Assembly (NCBI GenBank): GCA_963696625.1
Contig: CAVOKZ010000034.1
Location: 33,271 to 97,270 of the forward strand
Direction: 5' to 3'
Origin: JAWVFN01 sp963696625
Lineage (GTDB): Bacteria > Actinomycetota > Thermoleophilia > Solirubrobacterales > 70-9
DNA: 64,000 nt
Shown: positions 43,561 through 53,711 of the stretch, piece after piece
Layout of the letters: each line of letters starts with the position of its first letter
Numbering within the stretch: position 1 is the stretch's first letter
Notes under the pieces: generated by a model
The model's database searches: none
Seen by the model: the letters and a program-made list of their open reading frames with translations, nothing else
Told to the model about the DNA's origin: nothing
Program-made: the position numbers and the translations under genes

Positions 43561-44586
43561 ATGAAGATCGGTGTCCTCACAGGCGGCGGCGACTGCCCCG
43601 GGCTCAACGCGGTGATCCGCGCGATCGTCCGCAAGGGGGTCGCCGAGTACGGGCACGAGTTCGTCGGCTACCGCGACGGCTGGCGGGGGCCGCTCGAGGG
43701 CGACGGCCGGCCGCTCGGGGTGCCCGATGTGCGCGGCATCCTGCCGCGCGGCGGCACGATCCTCGGCTCTTCGCGGACGAACCCGATGAAGGGGGAGGGA
43801 GGGGTTGAGAAGCTGATCGCCAACCTCTCCTCCGACGGAGTCGACGGGCTGATCGCGATCGGCGGTGAGGACACGCTCGGGGTCGCGACCAAGCTCGGCG
43901 AGAACGGGGTCAAGGTCGTTGGAGTGCCGAAGACGATCGACAACGACCTCGGCGCCACCGACTACACCTTCGGCTTCGACACGGCCGTCAACATCGCGAT
44001 GGAGGCGATCGACCGCCTGCACACCACTGCCGAGAGCCACAAGCGCGCCCTGATCGTCGAGGTCATGGGCCGCCACGCCGGCTGGATCGCCTTCCACGCC
44101 GGCGTTGCCGGGGGCGCCAACGTGATCCTCATCCCCGAGATCGAGTTCGAGATCGAGAGGGTCTGCGAGTACATCGAGCGCCGCTACGAGAGCCAGTACT
44201 CGCCGATCATCGTCGTCTCCGAGGGGGCGCAGCCGAAGGGCGGCATGCCGGACGCCGACGATGCCCCGACCGACGCCTTCGGCCACGTGCGCCTCGGCGG
44301 CATCGCCCACTGGCTCGAGGGGGAGATCGAGAGCCGCACCGGCCACGAGGCACGCGCGACCGTCCTCGGCCATGTCCAGCGCGGCGGCACTCCGACCGCT
44401 TTCGACCGCGTGCTCGCCACTCGCTTCGGCCTGCACGCGATCGACGCCGCCCACAACGGCGACTGGGGCCAGATGACCGCGCTGCGCAGCACCGACATCG
44501 TGCTCGTACCGCTCGCCGACGCGACCGCCGAGCTCAAGACCGTTCCCGAGAGCCTCTACAACGAGGCCGAGGTGTTCTTCGGTTGA
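43561..44586 (+). CDS. pfkA: 6-phosphofructokinase, probably pyrophosphate-dependent
   Basis: 341 aa PFK-A fold. GVLTGGGDCPGLNAVIR opens it. The phosphoryl-donor site reads IGGEDTLG, with Asp where ATP enzymes have Gly (E. coli G104). The active-site loop is PKTIDND, with Lys where ATP enzymes have Gly (G124). In this family both residues mark PPi as donor. Substrate residues MGRHAGWIA and GHVQRGG are present. It phosphorylates fructose 6-phosphate, possibly reversibly. It overlaps the next gene by 4 bp. Confidence 0.93.
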   Translation: MKIGVLTGGGDCPGLNAVIRAIVRKGVAEYGHEFVGYRDGWRGPLEGDGRPLGVPDVRGILPRGGTILGSSRTNPMKGEGGVEKLIANLSSDGVDGLIAIGGEDTLGVATKLGENGVKVVGVPKTIDNDLGATDYTFGFDTAVNIAMEAIDRLHTTAESHKRALIVEVMGRHAGWIAFHAGVAGGANVILIPEIEFEIERVCEYIERRYESQYSPIIVVSEGAQPKGGMPDADDAPTDAFGHVRLGGIAHWLEGEIESRTGHEARATVLGHVQRGGTPTAFDRVLATRFGLHAIDAAHNGDWGQMTALRSTDIVLVPLADATAELKTVPESLYNEAEVFFG

Positions 44587-45155
44587 GGGTGCTGGCGGTG
44601 GCCGTCGCGGCCGTCGCGATCGCCGGCTGCGCGGCGTCTGACGGCGGCATCGCCTCCGACGCCGCGCTCGGCGTCTATCTCAGCGTTCCGCTCAGCGGAC
44701 CGCAGGCGGCAGCGGGCAGGGCGATCGCCGACTCGGCCCAGGATGCGCTCGACGAAGCCGGGGGCAAAGCCGGCAGCCACCCGCTCCAGCTCCATGTCCT
44801 CGATGACACCGGCGGGGGCCCGGACCGGACTCAAGCCCAGACCGGCGCCAACGCCCGCACCGCGACCGAGGACGCCGACACGATCGCCTACATCGGCGAG
44901 CTCGACGAGGCGGCTACTCGGACTTCGCTGCCGATCACCGACCTGGCCGGCATCGCGCAAATCGTTCTCGGCCCGGTCCCGACCGGGCTCGACGTCGCGA
45001 ACCTCATCGACGCCCGCTCGGTTCACGGCCGCGATCCGGGCGCCGCCGTGATTGAGCTGCTGATCAGGGCGATCGAGAAAGCCGGAGACGACGGCGGCGA
45101 CCGCGAGAAGGTCCTCGACGAGCTCAAGGCCGAAGCCGTGAACCAGGCCGGCTAG
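44583..45155 (+). CDS. Lipoprotein, short periplasmic-binding-protein-like
   Basis: 190 aa from a TTG overlapping the pfkA stop. A lipoprotein signal with lipobox AIAGC leads into LGVYLSVPLSGPQAAAGRAIADSAQDALDEAGG and LHVLDDTGGGPDRTQAQTGAN, as in the first lobe of branched-chain amino acid receptors. YIGELDEAATRTSLPITDLAGIAQI follows. It is about half the length of a normal receptor, so the second lobe is missing or reduced. No ABC genes are nearby. Confidence 0.65.
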   Translation: MRVLAVAVAAVAIAGCAASDGGIASDAALGVYLSVPLSGPQAAAGRAIADSAQDALDEAGGKAGSHPLQLHVLDDTGGGPDRTQAQTGANARTATEDADTIAYIGELDEAATRTSLPITDLAGIAQIVLGPVPTGLDVANLIDARSVHGRDPGAAVIELLIRAIEKAGDDGGDREKVLDELKAEAVNQAG

Positions 45156-45787
45156 GGGATGCGCGCTTTGACCCACTCCTGAAGCTCGGGGATCACTCTT
45201 GGGTCGATCGTGTGCGGCATGCGGCTCTCGAGATAGGTGACGGGGAGGCCGGCCTCGGTCAGCAGGTCGCGGGCCTTCCGGCCGAAGTCGACGGAGATCA
45301 CCGGGTCCAGCTCGCCGTGGGTGATCATCACCGGCATCGTCTTGCGGGCCGCCAGGTCCGGCTGCCAGCCCTCGACCGTGGGGATGAAGCTGCTCATCGC
45401 GAGTAGCCCGGCGGGCTGGGGGCGGCCGCCGCCGAGTCCGAGTGAGTAGGACATGACTCCGCCCTGGCTGAAGCCGCCGAGCACGGTCCGATCCCAGGAG
45501 ATGCCGCGCTGCTCGAGCTCCGAACCGAGGAACTCCGCAAGCGTGCCGAGAGTCTGGCGCCAGCTCTCGGGCTCGGGGTATCCGACCTTCATGAATCGGT
45601 ACCAGTGGCGCCCTCCGGGCGGCTCGTCGGTGATCGGCGCCCCCGGGGTGATCCCGAACAGGCGCTTGTCGGGATCGAGGAAGTCGAGGAATCCGAAGAG
45701 GTCGTGCTCGTCGGTCGCGCGACCGTGGAGGAGGATCAGCGCGCCTTCGGGATCGCCCTGGGCTTCCCGCCGCTCAGCGACCCACAT
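45152..45787 (-). CDS. Phospholipase/carboxylesterase-type alpha/beta hydrolase
   Basis: 211 aa. GALILLHGRATDEHDLFGF gives the oxyanion region, the nucleophile Ser is in VLGGFSQGGVMSY, the Asp in THGELDPVISVD and the His near ESRMPHTIDP. The complete triad and length fit the YpfH/Abhydrolase_2 group. Its 3' end overlaps that of the convergent lipoprotein gene by 4 bp. Confidence 0.85.
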   Translation of the reverse strand: MWVAERREAQGDPEGALILLHGRATDEHDLFGFLDFLDPDKRLFGITPGAPITDEPPGGRHWYRFMKVGYPEPESWRQTLGTLAEFLGSELEQRGISWDRTVLGGFSQGGVMSYSLGLGGGRPQPAGLLAMSSFIPTVEGWQPDLAARKTMPVMITHGELDPVISVDFGRKARDLLTEAGLPVTYLESRMPHTIDPRVIPELQEWVKARIP

Positions 45788-45795
45788 GACTGCGT

Positions 45796-45814
45796 CTCCT
45801 CCGCTTCGCGTCCG
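45796..45814 (+). repeat. Dispersed short element, first block, intergenic copy
   Basis: CTCCTCCGCTTCGCGTCCG lies in the 36-bp gap between the esterase and dioxygenase genes, followed by AGGATGCGG. It is the only copy seen outside coding sequence. Confidence 0.5.
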
Positions 45815-45823
45815 AGGATGCGG

Positions 45824-46738
45824 TCAAGACTTTGCGGTGCGCGGATTGACGATCGGCCGCAGCGTGGACTCAACCTGTTCGCGCAGGTGCTCGAACGCCG
45901 GCGGCAGCGAGAGCTTCTCGCCGAGGTGCTCGAGGGGCTCGTCGACGGTGAAGCCGGGTCCGAGCGTCGCGATCTCAAAGAGGACGCCGCTGGGTTCGCG
46001 GAAGTAGATCGACTTGAAGTAGAAGCGGTCGATGATCGGCGTCGCCCGAGCGCCGGCGGAGAGGGCCTTCTCGCGCCACTCCTCGTGCTCGGGGATCTCC
46101 GATGCCCAGGCGATGTGATGCACCGTGCCCGCGCCCTGGAGGCCGGGCTCCGGCGGCGGCGGGTCGTAGGAGTAGGTGCCGCCTCGCCTGACACCGCGCG
46201 CCTCCCAGCAACCGTCATTCTGCTCGAACTCGAGCGCCTTGACCAAACCGGTGCTGGCCTCCGGGTTGCCCGCGTAGGCGCGGGCCGAGTCGAAGCCCTG
46301 GAGCGCCATCTCCTCGGGGATCTCCGGGTGCTCGGCCTTGAGCGGCGGGTCGCCGCTCTCGTCGACGGCGATCGCGAGCCCGAGACCCTCGGGGTCCTCG
46401 AACAGCAGGACGCCGTCCTCGACCGCGCCCGAGATGCCGTGGTCCGCCAGCCGCTTCTCCCAGAACTCCACCGCTTCGGGCGAGCCGACCCTGAAGCGGA
46501 TCTGGTGGATCATCCCGTCGCCGTCGCGGCCGGTCGGGACTCCGGGGAACTCGAAGAAGGTGATGTCGGCGCCGGCGCTGCCCGCCTCGTCGGCGAAGAA
46601 CAGGTGGTAGACGTCGGTCTGGTCCTGGTTGACCGTCTTCTTGACCAGGCGCAGGCCCATGACACCGACGTAGAAGTCGACGTTCTTCTTCCCGTTCTCG
46701 GTTATGCAGGTGATGTGGTGGATGCCTTCGAGTTTCAC
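45824..46738 (-). CDS. Ring-cleaving dioxygenase, VOC family (MhqO/MhqA-like)
   Basis: 304 aa with two VOC modules. First: GIHHITCITENGKKNVDFYVGVMGLRLVKKTVNQD, split as usual, with metal His in HHIT. Second: GTVHHIAWASEIPEHEEW and FYFKSIYFREPSGVLFEIATLGPGF, whose Glu completes the Fe site. Homologues open hydroquinones or catechols. The next minus-strand genes (FAD/Fe-S dehydrogenase upstream, esterase downstream) could act on related aromatic or hydroxy acids. Confidence 0.87.
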   Translation of the reverse strand: MKLEGIHHITCITENGKKNVDFYVGVMGLRLVKKTVNQDQTDVYHLFFADEAGSAGADITFFEFPGVPTGRDGDGMIHQIRFRVGSPEAVEFWEKRLADHGISGAVEDGVLLFEDPEGLGLAIAVDESGDPPLKAEHPEIPEEMALQGFDSARAYAGNPEASTGLVKALEFEQNDGCWEARGVRRGGTYSYDPPPPEPGLQGAGTVHHIAWASEIPEHEEWREKALSAGARATPIIDRFYFKSIYFREPSGVLFEIATLGPGFTVDEPLEHLGEKLSLPPAFEHLREQVESTLRPIVNPRTAKS

Positions 46739-49581
46739 GATCTGGTGCGCTCCTCGAGGGGGAAGATGAACGACTCGTACGTCCTTCCAGTCGCGCGCTC
46801 CATGCCGATCTCGCAGGTGCGGTTGCTCGACAGGTGGAGGTCGAACTCGCGCGCCGTGACCTCCGCGGCTTCACCGGCGGTCGCGGCCGCGGTCAGCTCG
46901 GGGTGGAGGATCCCGCGGTCGCCGGCGAAACCGCAGCAGGTCGCCGTCGGCGGAACGACGACCTCCTCGGCGAGGGCTTCGGCTATCGCCCGCAGGCGGC
47001 GATCGAGCCCCAGGTGACGCGCCGAGCAGGTGGGGTGGACGGTGGCCGAGGAGGCGGGCGAGGAGACCTCGAGCTCGCCGAGCAGGCGCTCGCCCCACAC
47101 GACCGAGTCGAGCACCTCGATCTTCGACAGGCGCTGCTTCCATTCGTCGTCGAGCGCCTCGGGTATCTCGGCGACCACGCCGTTGGTGCACGAGCTGGCG
47201 TCGATGACGACGGGCAGCGCGCCCTCTTCGCTCCAGCGCCACAGCGCCTCGGCGGTGTGGACCGCCATCCAGGCGTGGGCCTCGGTCTGGCCTTTGGAGT
47301 GGAACGGCGTTCCACAGCAGTAGCCGGCGGCGTCACCGGGGATCCAGACCGGCATCCCGGCGCGCGCCGAGACGGCGACCAGCGCCTCCGGCAGCGAGGG
47401 GCCGCCCTTCCCTCGCGAGTTGCCGAAGATCCGGTTGATGCAGGCGGGCAGGTAGACGGCGACGGCGCCCTCGCGCTCGGTCCTCGGCAGCCCGCGCGCC
47501 GCCTTCGGCAGCGCCTTGCCGCGCTTGCTGAGCTGCGCCGGGGCTCCGCCGACCCGCAGCCCGGCGCGGCCGAGGCGCTCGACCGTCGCCCACCGCTTCG
47601 CCGCCGTCAGCGCCCGCCGCTGCGAGCGCGGCGTCGCCTCCTTCGCGCGCAGCTCCTTGACCAGCTTGCCGGTGTCGATCCCGACCGGGCAGGAGAGGCC
47701 GCAGGTGCCGTCGGCGGCGCAGGTCTCGACCGAGTCGTATTCGTACTCGGCGATCAGCGCCTCGCGCACCGCCGACTCGGCCGGCTGGCGCGCCATCTCC
47801 CGCCGCAGCACGATCCGCTGCCGCGGCGTCGTCGTCAGGTCGCGGCTCGGGCAGACCGGCTCGCAGAAGCCGCACTCGACGCAGGCGTTGGCGACCTCCT
47901 CGACCAGCGGCGTCGACTTCAGGTTTCGCAGGTGGACCCCCGGGTCGCGGTTGAGCAGGACGCCCGGGCCGAGGACGCCGTCGGGGTCGGCGAGCTCCTT
48001 GATCCGCCACATCAGGCCGGTCGCCTTGGCGCCCCACTCACGCTCGAGATAGGGCGCCATGTTGACCCCGGTCCCGTGCTCGGCCTTGAGCGAGCCGTCG
48101 TACTTGTCGAGGATCAGCGCCACCAGGCCTTCCATGAACTTCTCGTAGCGCTCGAGGTCCTCGGGCTTGGCGAAGTCCGGGGTGAGCATGAAGTGGAGGT
48201 TGCCGGCGGAGGTGTGGCCGGCGACGCCGGTCAGATAGCCGTGCTCGCCGAGCAGCGCCCGGATGTCCTCGGCCGAGTCGGCGATGCGGGCCGGGGGCAC
48301 GCAGACGTCCTCGATGATCAGCGAGGTCCCAGGCGGGCGGATCTTGCCGAGCAGGCCGTGCAGCCCTTCGCGCACGCGCCAGTTGAGCTCGACCGTCTCG
48401 GGGTCGCGGGCAAAGACCGGCTCGGAGATCGGCGTGCGGGTGGCCAGCACCTCGGCGGCCTTGGCCTCCGCGGCATCGAGCTCGGCGTCGTCGGCGCCGC
48501 CGAACTCGACCAGCAGCGCCGCCGAGTCCGGGGGCAGCTGCTGCCACTCCTGCGGCGCGCCGGGCATGTTGAACGAGGCGGCGATCAGCGCCGGGGCGAC
48601 CATCATCTCCACCGCCGTGGCGCCGGCGGCGACGAGGTCGGGGACCGGCTCGCAGGTCTCGTGGAGCCCGGCGAAGTGCAGCCAGGCCGTGGTCGTCAGC
48701 GGCGGCTGGGGCACGGTCTCGAACACCGAGTCGGCGATGAACGCCAGCGTCCCCTCCGAGCCGACCAGCAGCCGGCGGAAGATCTCGACCGGCTCGTCGG
48801 CGTCGAGGAAGGCGCAGAGCCGGTAGCCCATCGTGTTCTTGATCTCGAACTTGCGGCGGATCCGGGCCGAGAGCTCGGCGTCGGCGCGGATCTCGTCGCG
48901 GATCTCCGCCAGTCCCTTGGCGAGCGCCGGCTCGGCCGCGGCGAACGCCTCGGCGGCGTCCGGCGCTGCCGTGTCGACCACGGTGCCCGAGGGCAGGACG
49001 AAGGTCAGCTCGCGCACGGTCGAGTAGGAGTCGCGCGCGACCCCGCAGCGCATGCCGCCGGAGTTGTTGGCGACGACGCCCCCGACCGTGGCGATGTCGG
49101 TGCTGGCGGGGTCGGGGCCGAGCTTGCGCCCGTAGGGGGCGAGGATCCGATTGGCGTGGCCGAGCACGGTGCCGGGGCGGACCCGCACCCGCGCGCCGTC
49201 GTCGAGCACCTCGACCCCGGTGAAGTGGCGGCGGACGTCGACGAGGATGCCGTCGCCCTGGCCCTGGCCGTTGAGGCTGGTGCCCCCGGATCGCAGCGTC
49301 ACCGGAATCCCCTTTTCGCGGCCGTAGGCGAGCACGGCGGCGACGTCCTCGGCGTCGTGGGCCATGACCACCGCCTTCGGGATCAGCCGGTACGGGCTCG
49401 CGTCGGACGCGTAGCGGACGAGGTCGGAGACCCGGCGCAGGACCCGGCTCTCGCCGACCAGCTCTTCGAGGTCCCGGCGCAGCGGCTGCGGCGTGCCGTC
49501 GGCGAGCTCGTCGGGAACGCGGTCCGGCGCGTAGCCGGAGGTCTCGGGCGCGAGGCTCTCGACCCGGGCGGCGGAGGGCAT
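46735..49581 (-). CDS. FAD-linked oxidase / Fe-S oxidoreductase fusion (D-2-hydroxyacid dehydrogenase type)
   Basis: 948 aa. N-terminal FAD_binding_4 domain: VTLRSGGTSLNGQGQGDG, DPASTDIATVGGVVANNSGGM, then FAD-oxidase C domain (EVCVPPA-like LIIEDVCVPPARI, HTSAGNLHF, EHGTGVNMAP). Two 4Fe-4S clusters follow (CVECGFCEPVCPS and CAADGTCGLSCPVG) and two CCG-type motifs (AGYCCGTPFHSKGQ, TATCCGFAGDRG). This is the GlcD-GlcF/Dld-II fused layout that oxidises D-lactate, glycolate or D-2-hydroxy acids and passes electrons to the membrane chain. It overlaps the dioxygenase by 4 bp. Confidence 0.9.
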   Translation of the reverse strand: MPSAARVESLAPETSGYAPDRVPDELADGTPQPLRRDLEELVGESRVLRRVSDLVRYASDASPYRLIPKAVVMAHDAEDVAAVLAYGREKGIPVTLRSGGTSLNGQGQGDGILVDVRRHFTGVEVLDDGARVRVRPGTVLGHANRILAPYGRKLGPDPASTDIATVGGVVANNSGGMRCGVARDSYSTVRELTFVLPSGTVVDTAAPDAAEAFAAAEPALAKGLAEIRDEIRADAELSARIRRKFEIKNTMGYRLCAFLDADEPVEIFRRLLVGSEGTLAFIADSVFETVPQPPLTTTAWLHFAGLHETCEPVPDLVAAGATAVEMMVAPALIAASFNMPGAPQEWQQLPPDSAALLVEFGGADDAELDAAEAKAAEVLATRTPISEPVFARDPETVELNWRVREGLHGLLGKIRPPGTSLIIEDVCVPPARIADSAEDIRALLGEHGYLTGVAGHTSAGNLHFMLTPDFAKPEDLERYEKFMEGLVALILDKYDGSLKAEHGTGVNMAPYLEREWGAKATGLMWRIKELADPDGVLGPGVLLNRDPGVHLRNLKSTPLVEEVANACVECGFCEPVCPSRDLTTTPRQRIVLRREMARQPAESAVREALIAEYEYDSVETCAADGTCGLSCPVGIDTGKLVKELRAKEATPRSQRRALTAAKRWATVERLGRAGLRVGGAPAQLSKRGKALPKAARGLPRTEREGAVAVYLPACINRIFGNSRGKGGPSLPEALVAVSARAGMPVWIPGDAAGYCCGTPFHSKGQTEAHAWMAVHTAEALWRWSEEGALPVVIDASSCTNGVVAEIPEALDDEWKQRLSKIEVLDSVVWGERLLGELEVSSPASSATVHPTCSARHLGLDRRLRAIAEALAEEVVVPPTATCCGFAGDRGILHPELTAAATAGEAAEVTAREFDLHLSSNRTCEIGMERATGRTYESFIFPLEERTRS

Positions 49582-49592
49582 CTAGTGGCCCA

Positions 49593-51191
49593 TCAGAACA
49601 GGTGCATGCCGGGGGCGACGCCGACCTCGATCACGCGCGGCGAGGAGGCGGCGATCGAGTCGGCGAGGGCCGTGTGCAGCTCCTCGCGGCTATCCGCCTT
49701 CTGGGCGCCGACCCCGTAGCCGGCCGCGACCTCGGCGACCTTGAGCTGCGGCAGGTCGAGTCCCGGCGCACCCTTGACTTCCTCGATGTCGGCGAACCAC
49801 TTGAGGATCGCGTACTCGGAGTTGCGCAGGACGAGGAAGGTGACCGGCACCTGGTATGCAGCGGCGGTCCAGAAGCCGCTGATCGCGTACTGCGCCGAGC
49901 CCTCGCCCAGCACGCAGACGACCGGGCGGTCGGGCTGGGCCATCTGCACGCCGATCGCCGCCGCGAGCCCGAAGCCGAGACCGCCGCCGGCGCCGAAGTA
50001 GTAGCTGCCGGGTTTCGACAGCCGCAGCTGGTTGCGCAGCGCCAGCGTGCTCGAGGGCGACTCGAGCACGACGATGCCGTCCTCGGGAAAGACCTGGGCC
50101 AGGGTGTTGTGGACCATCGTCGGCGTCAGCGGATCGGTCTCCTCCCCCGGCGTGGGGTCGGGCAGGGGGGCGGGCTCGGCGCGGTTCGCCTCGGCGACCG
50201 CCTCCAGCAGGGCGCGCAGCGCCAGCCCGACGTCGGCGAGGATCACGTCCCCCATCGGCGCCCGCGCCGCCTCCTCCGGGTCGCTGGTGATCTCGACCAG
50301 CTTTGCCCCCTCGGGCAGCAGCGGTCCGGGGATGTACGGGTAGTAGGGGAAGACGGAGGAGCCTACGACGAGGATCAGGTCGCGGCCCTCGAGGGTCTGG
50401 GCGACGGGGCCGATCGCGGGGGGGAGCACGCCCTGGAACAGCGGGTGTCCCTCGGGGAAGCCGATCCGGCCGCCGCCCGGCGCCGGCGACGCGAACACCG
50501 GCAGCTTCTGGCGCTCGGCGAGGGCGACCGCATCGTCCCAGCCGCCGCTGGCGTCGATGTCGGGGCCGGCGACGAGCACGGGGCTGCTCGCCTCCTCCAG
50601 CCGTATTGCCAGCGCGCGAATCGCGTCGGGGTCGGCGCCGCTGCGCGGCTCGACCGTGCGGTCGATCAGGTGCTTGGTCCCGGCGTCGTCCGCCTCCTCG
50701 GTCCAGTCGTCCATCGGCAGCGACACGAAGGCCGGGCCCTTCGGCGCCAGCGAGGCGGTGTGGATCGCGCGCGCCAGCGCGTGCGGAACGTCCTTGGCGC
50801 GCGGCGGCTCGAAGCTCCATTTCGCGAACGGGTCGACGACGCGGATCGCGTCGCTGTTGGTGAGGTTCGCCTGCATCGTGATGTGGGCGCGGACCTGCTG
50901 GCCGGCGGTGACCAGCAGCGGCGAGTGGTTCGCCCGGGCGTTGAACAGCGCCCCCATCGCGTTGCCGACGCCCGGCGCCGTGTGGAGGTTGACGTGGGCG
51001 GCGCGGCCCGAGGCCTGGGCGTAGCCGTCGGCCATCCCCACGGCGACCGCTTCCTGGAGCCCGAGGACATAGGTGAAGTCGTCGGGGAACTCGGCGAGCA
51101 TCGGCAGCTCGGTCGAGCCCGGGTTGCCGAACATCGTCGTCATCCCGTGCTCGCGAAAGAGCTCGAACGCGGCCTCTCTCACCGTCGCCAT
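49593..51191 (-). CDS. mdlC: Benzoylformate decarboxylase-like ThDP enzyme
   Basis: 532 aa. ThDP fold: the N-terminal Pyr domain has FREHGMTTMFGNPGSTELPM and the catalytic Glu in VLGLQEAVAVGMADGYAQ; the middle domain follows; the PP domain has GLGFGLAAAIGVQMAQPDRPVVC and GEGSAQYAISGFW with VLRNSEYAILKWF. HTAPGVGNAMGALFNA is typical of BFD. It would decarboxylate a 2-oxo acid to an aldehyde. Twelve bases separate it from the FAD dehydrogenase, which could make that 2-oxo acid from a hydroxy acid. Confidence 0.85.
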   Translation of the reverse strand: MATVREAAFELFREHGMTTMFGNPGSTELPMLAEFPDDFTYVLGLQEAVAVGMADGYAQASGRAAHVNLHTAPGVGNAMGALFNARANHSPLLVTAGQQVRAHITMQANLTNSDAIRVVDPFAKWSFEPPRAKDVPHALARAIHTASLAPKGPAFVSLPMDDWTEEADDAGTKHLIDRTVEPRSGADPDAIRALAIRLEEASSPVLVAGPDIDASGGWDDAVALAERQKLPVFASPAPGGGRIGFPEGHPLFQGVLPPAIGPVAQTLEGRDLILVVGSSVFPYYPYIPGPLLPEGAKLVEITSDPEEAARAPMGDVILADVGLALRALLEAVAEANRAEPAPLPDPTPGEETDPLTPTMVHNTLAQVFPEDGIVVLESPSSTLALRNQLRLSKPGSYYFGAGGGLGFGLAAAIGVQMAQPDRPVVCVLGEGSAQYAISGFWTAAAYQVPVTFLVLRNSEYAILKWFADIEEVKGAPGLDLPQLKVAEVAAGYGVGAQKADSREELHTALADSIAASSPRVIEVGVAPGMHLF

Positions 51192-51201
51192 GCGGCGGAC
51201 G

Positions 51202-52111
51202 TTATTTGAGCGCGGCCTCGAGCGCCGGTTCCAGCTCTGGATACCGAAAGCGGAAGCCCATGTCGAGCGCGCGGCGGGGCATGATCCGGGCGCTCTCGGT
51301 GGCCATGCCGGCGAAGCTCGGAGCCGCGGACCGCGGCGACCGCGAACTTCGGCAGCGGCACGAACGACGGGCGGTGGAGCGCCTTGCCGAGCGCCTTCGA
51401 GAACTCCTTGTTGGTCACCGGGTTCGGGGCAGTCGCGTTGATCGTCCCCGAGACCTCCTCGTTGTCGAGGGCCCAGAGCAGCAGCGAGACCTCGTCGGCG
51501 ATGTGGATCCACGACACGTACTGCTCGCCGCCCGCGATCGGGCCGCCGACGCCGAGCCGGAAGGGGAGGAGGAGCTGCTTGAGCAGGCCGCCGTGGCGGG
51601 AGAGGACGAGGCCGGTGCGGACGATCACCACGCGCGAGCCGAGCTTCTCGGCTTCGCGCTCGACGCCCTCCCACTCGTCGAGGAGCTCGGCCCCGAAGCC
51701 CTCGCCGAGGCGCGAGTCCTCGTCGAGCATCTTCGCCCCGCGGTCGCCGTAGTAGCCGATCGCCGACTGCCCGATGAAGACCTTGGGCGGCAGGTCCGCC
51801 GCGGCCATGCCCTGGATCAGGTTGCGGGTCGCGGTCACGCGGCTCTCGCGGATCCGCTTCTTCGCCGCCTCCGTCAGCCGCTGGTTGATCTCCTCGCCGA
51901 TCAGGTTGATCACCCGGTCGACCTGGTCGAACGCCTCGGCCGGCGGCCGCTCGATCGCCGGCTGCCACGCGTACCACCTCACCGTCGGGTTCTTCGGTTT
52001 CGCCTTCTCCGGGTCACGGGTCAGGCCGACGACCTCATTGCCGCGCGCGAGCAGCGCGTCGGCGACGGCGGATCCGATCAGCCCGCTGGCTCCGGTGACG
52101 AGGATTCGCAA
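51202..52111 (-). CDS. TIGR01777-type NAD-dependent epimerase (one-base frameshift)
   Basis: Rossmann start RILVTGASGLIGSAVADALLARG, SAIGYYGDRG, WEGVEREAEKLGSRVVIVRTGLVLS and YVSWIHIADEV are diagnostic of this SDR subgroup of unknown substrate. The usual C-terminus (ARIMPRRALDMGFRFRYPELEPALEAALK) is in another frame. Removing one T in GAGCTTCGCC (complement of 51310-51319) restores it as GAGCTCGCC. The start is set at TTG 52111 from homology. Confidence 0.87.
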
Positions 52112-52145
52112 GGGGCGCGAATCGTATCGGTGGGGGATGGCCCGG

Positions 52146-53612
<1,467 letters not shown>

Positions 53613-53672
53613 TGGCGGTGATCATAGGGCGGAGCGGAAAAACGGCTGGGGAAGGGGGGCGAGAGGGGCCGA

Positions 53673-53711
53673 TTGGCGACTTAGTTGCCGTATGGGCAAC
53701 AAACTCGCCAA
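53673..53711. promoter_or_regulatory. Operator-like palindrome over the start codon of the AbiEi/DUF559-like gene
   Basis: TTGGCGACTTAGTTGCC (53673-53689) and its inverse at 53695-53711 match at 15 of 17 positions around GTATG. The start ATG (53692-53694) is the centre. An AbiEi-type N-terminal helix-turn-helix encoded here could bind it and repress its own gene. Confidence 0.7.

Noticed and set aside
46834..49719. 961-codon plus-strand frame opposite the FAD/Fe-S dehydrogenase
   Set aside because: The minus strand encodes an intact multi-domain enzyme; the plus frame has only low-complexity Arg/Gly/Asp text.
51192..51977. N-terminal extension of the benzoylformate-decarboxylase-like protein to 794 aa
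   Set aside because: The extra codons overlap the epimerase gene in another frame; the ThDP enzyme clearly begins at the ATG at 51191.
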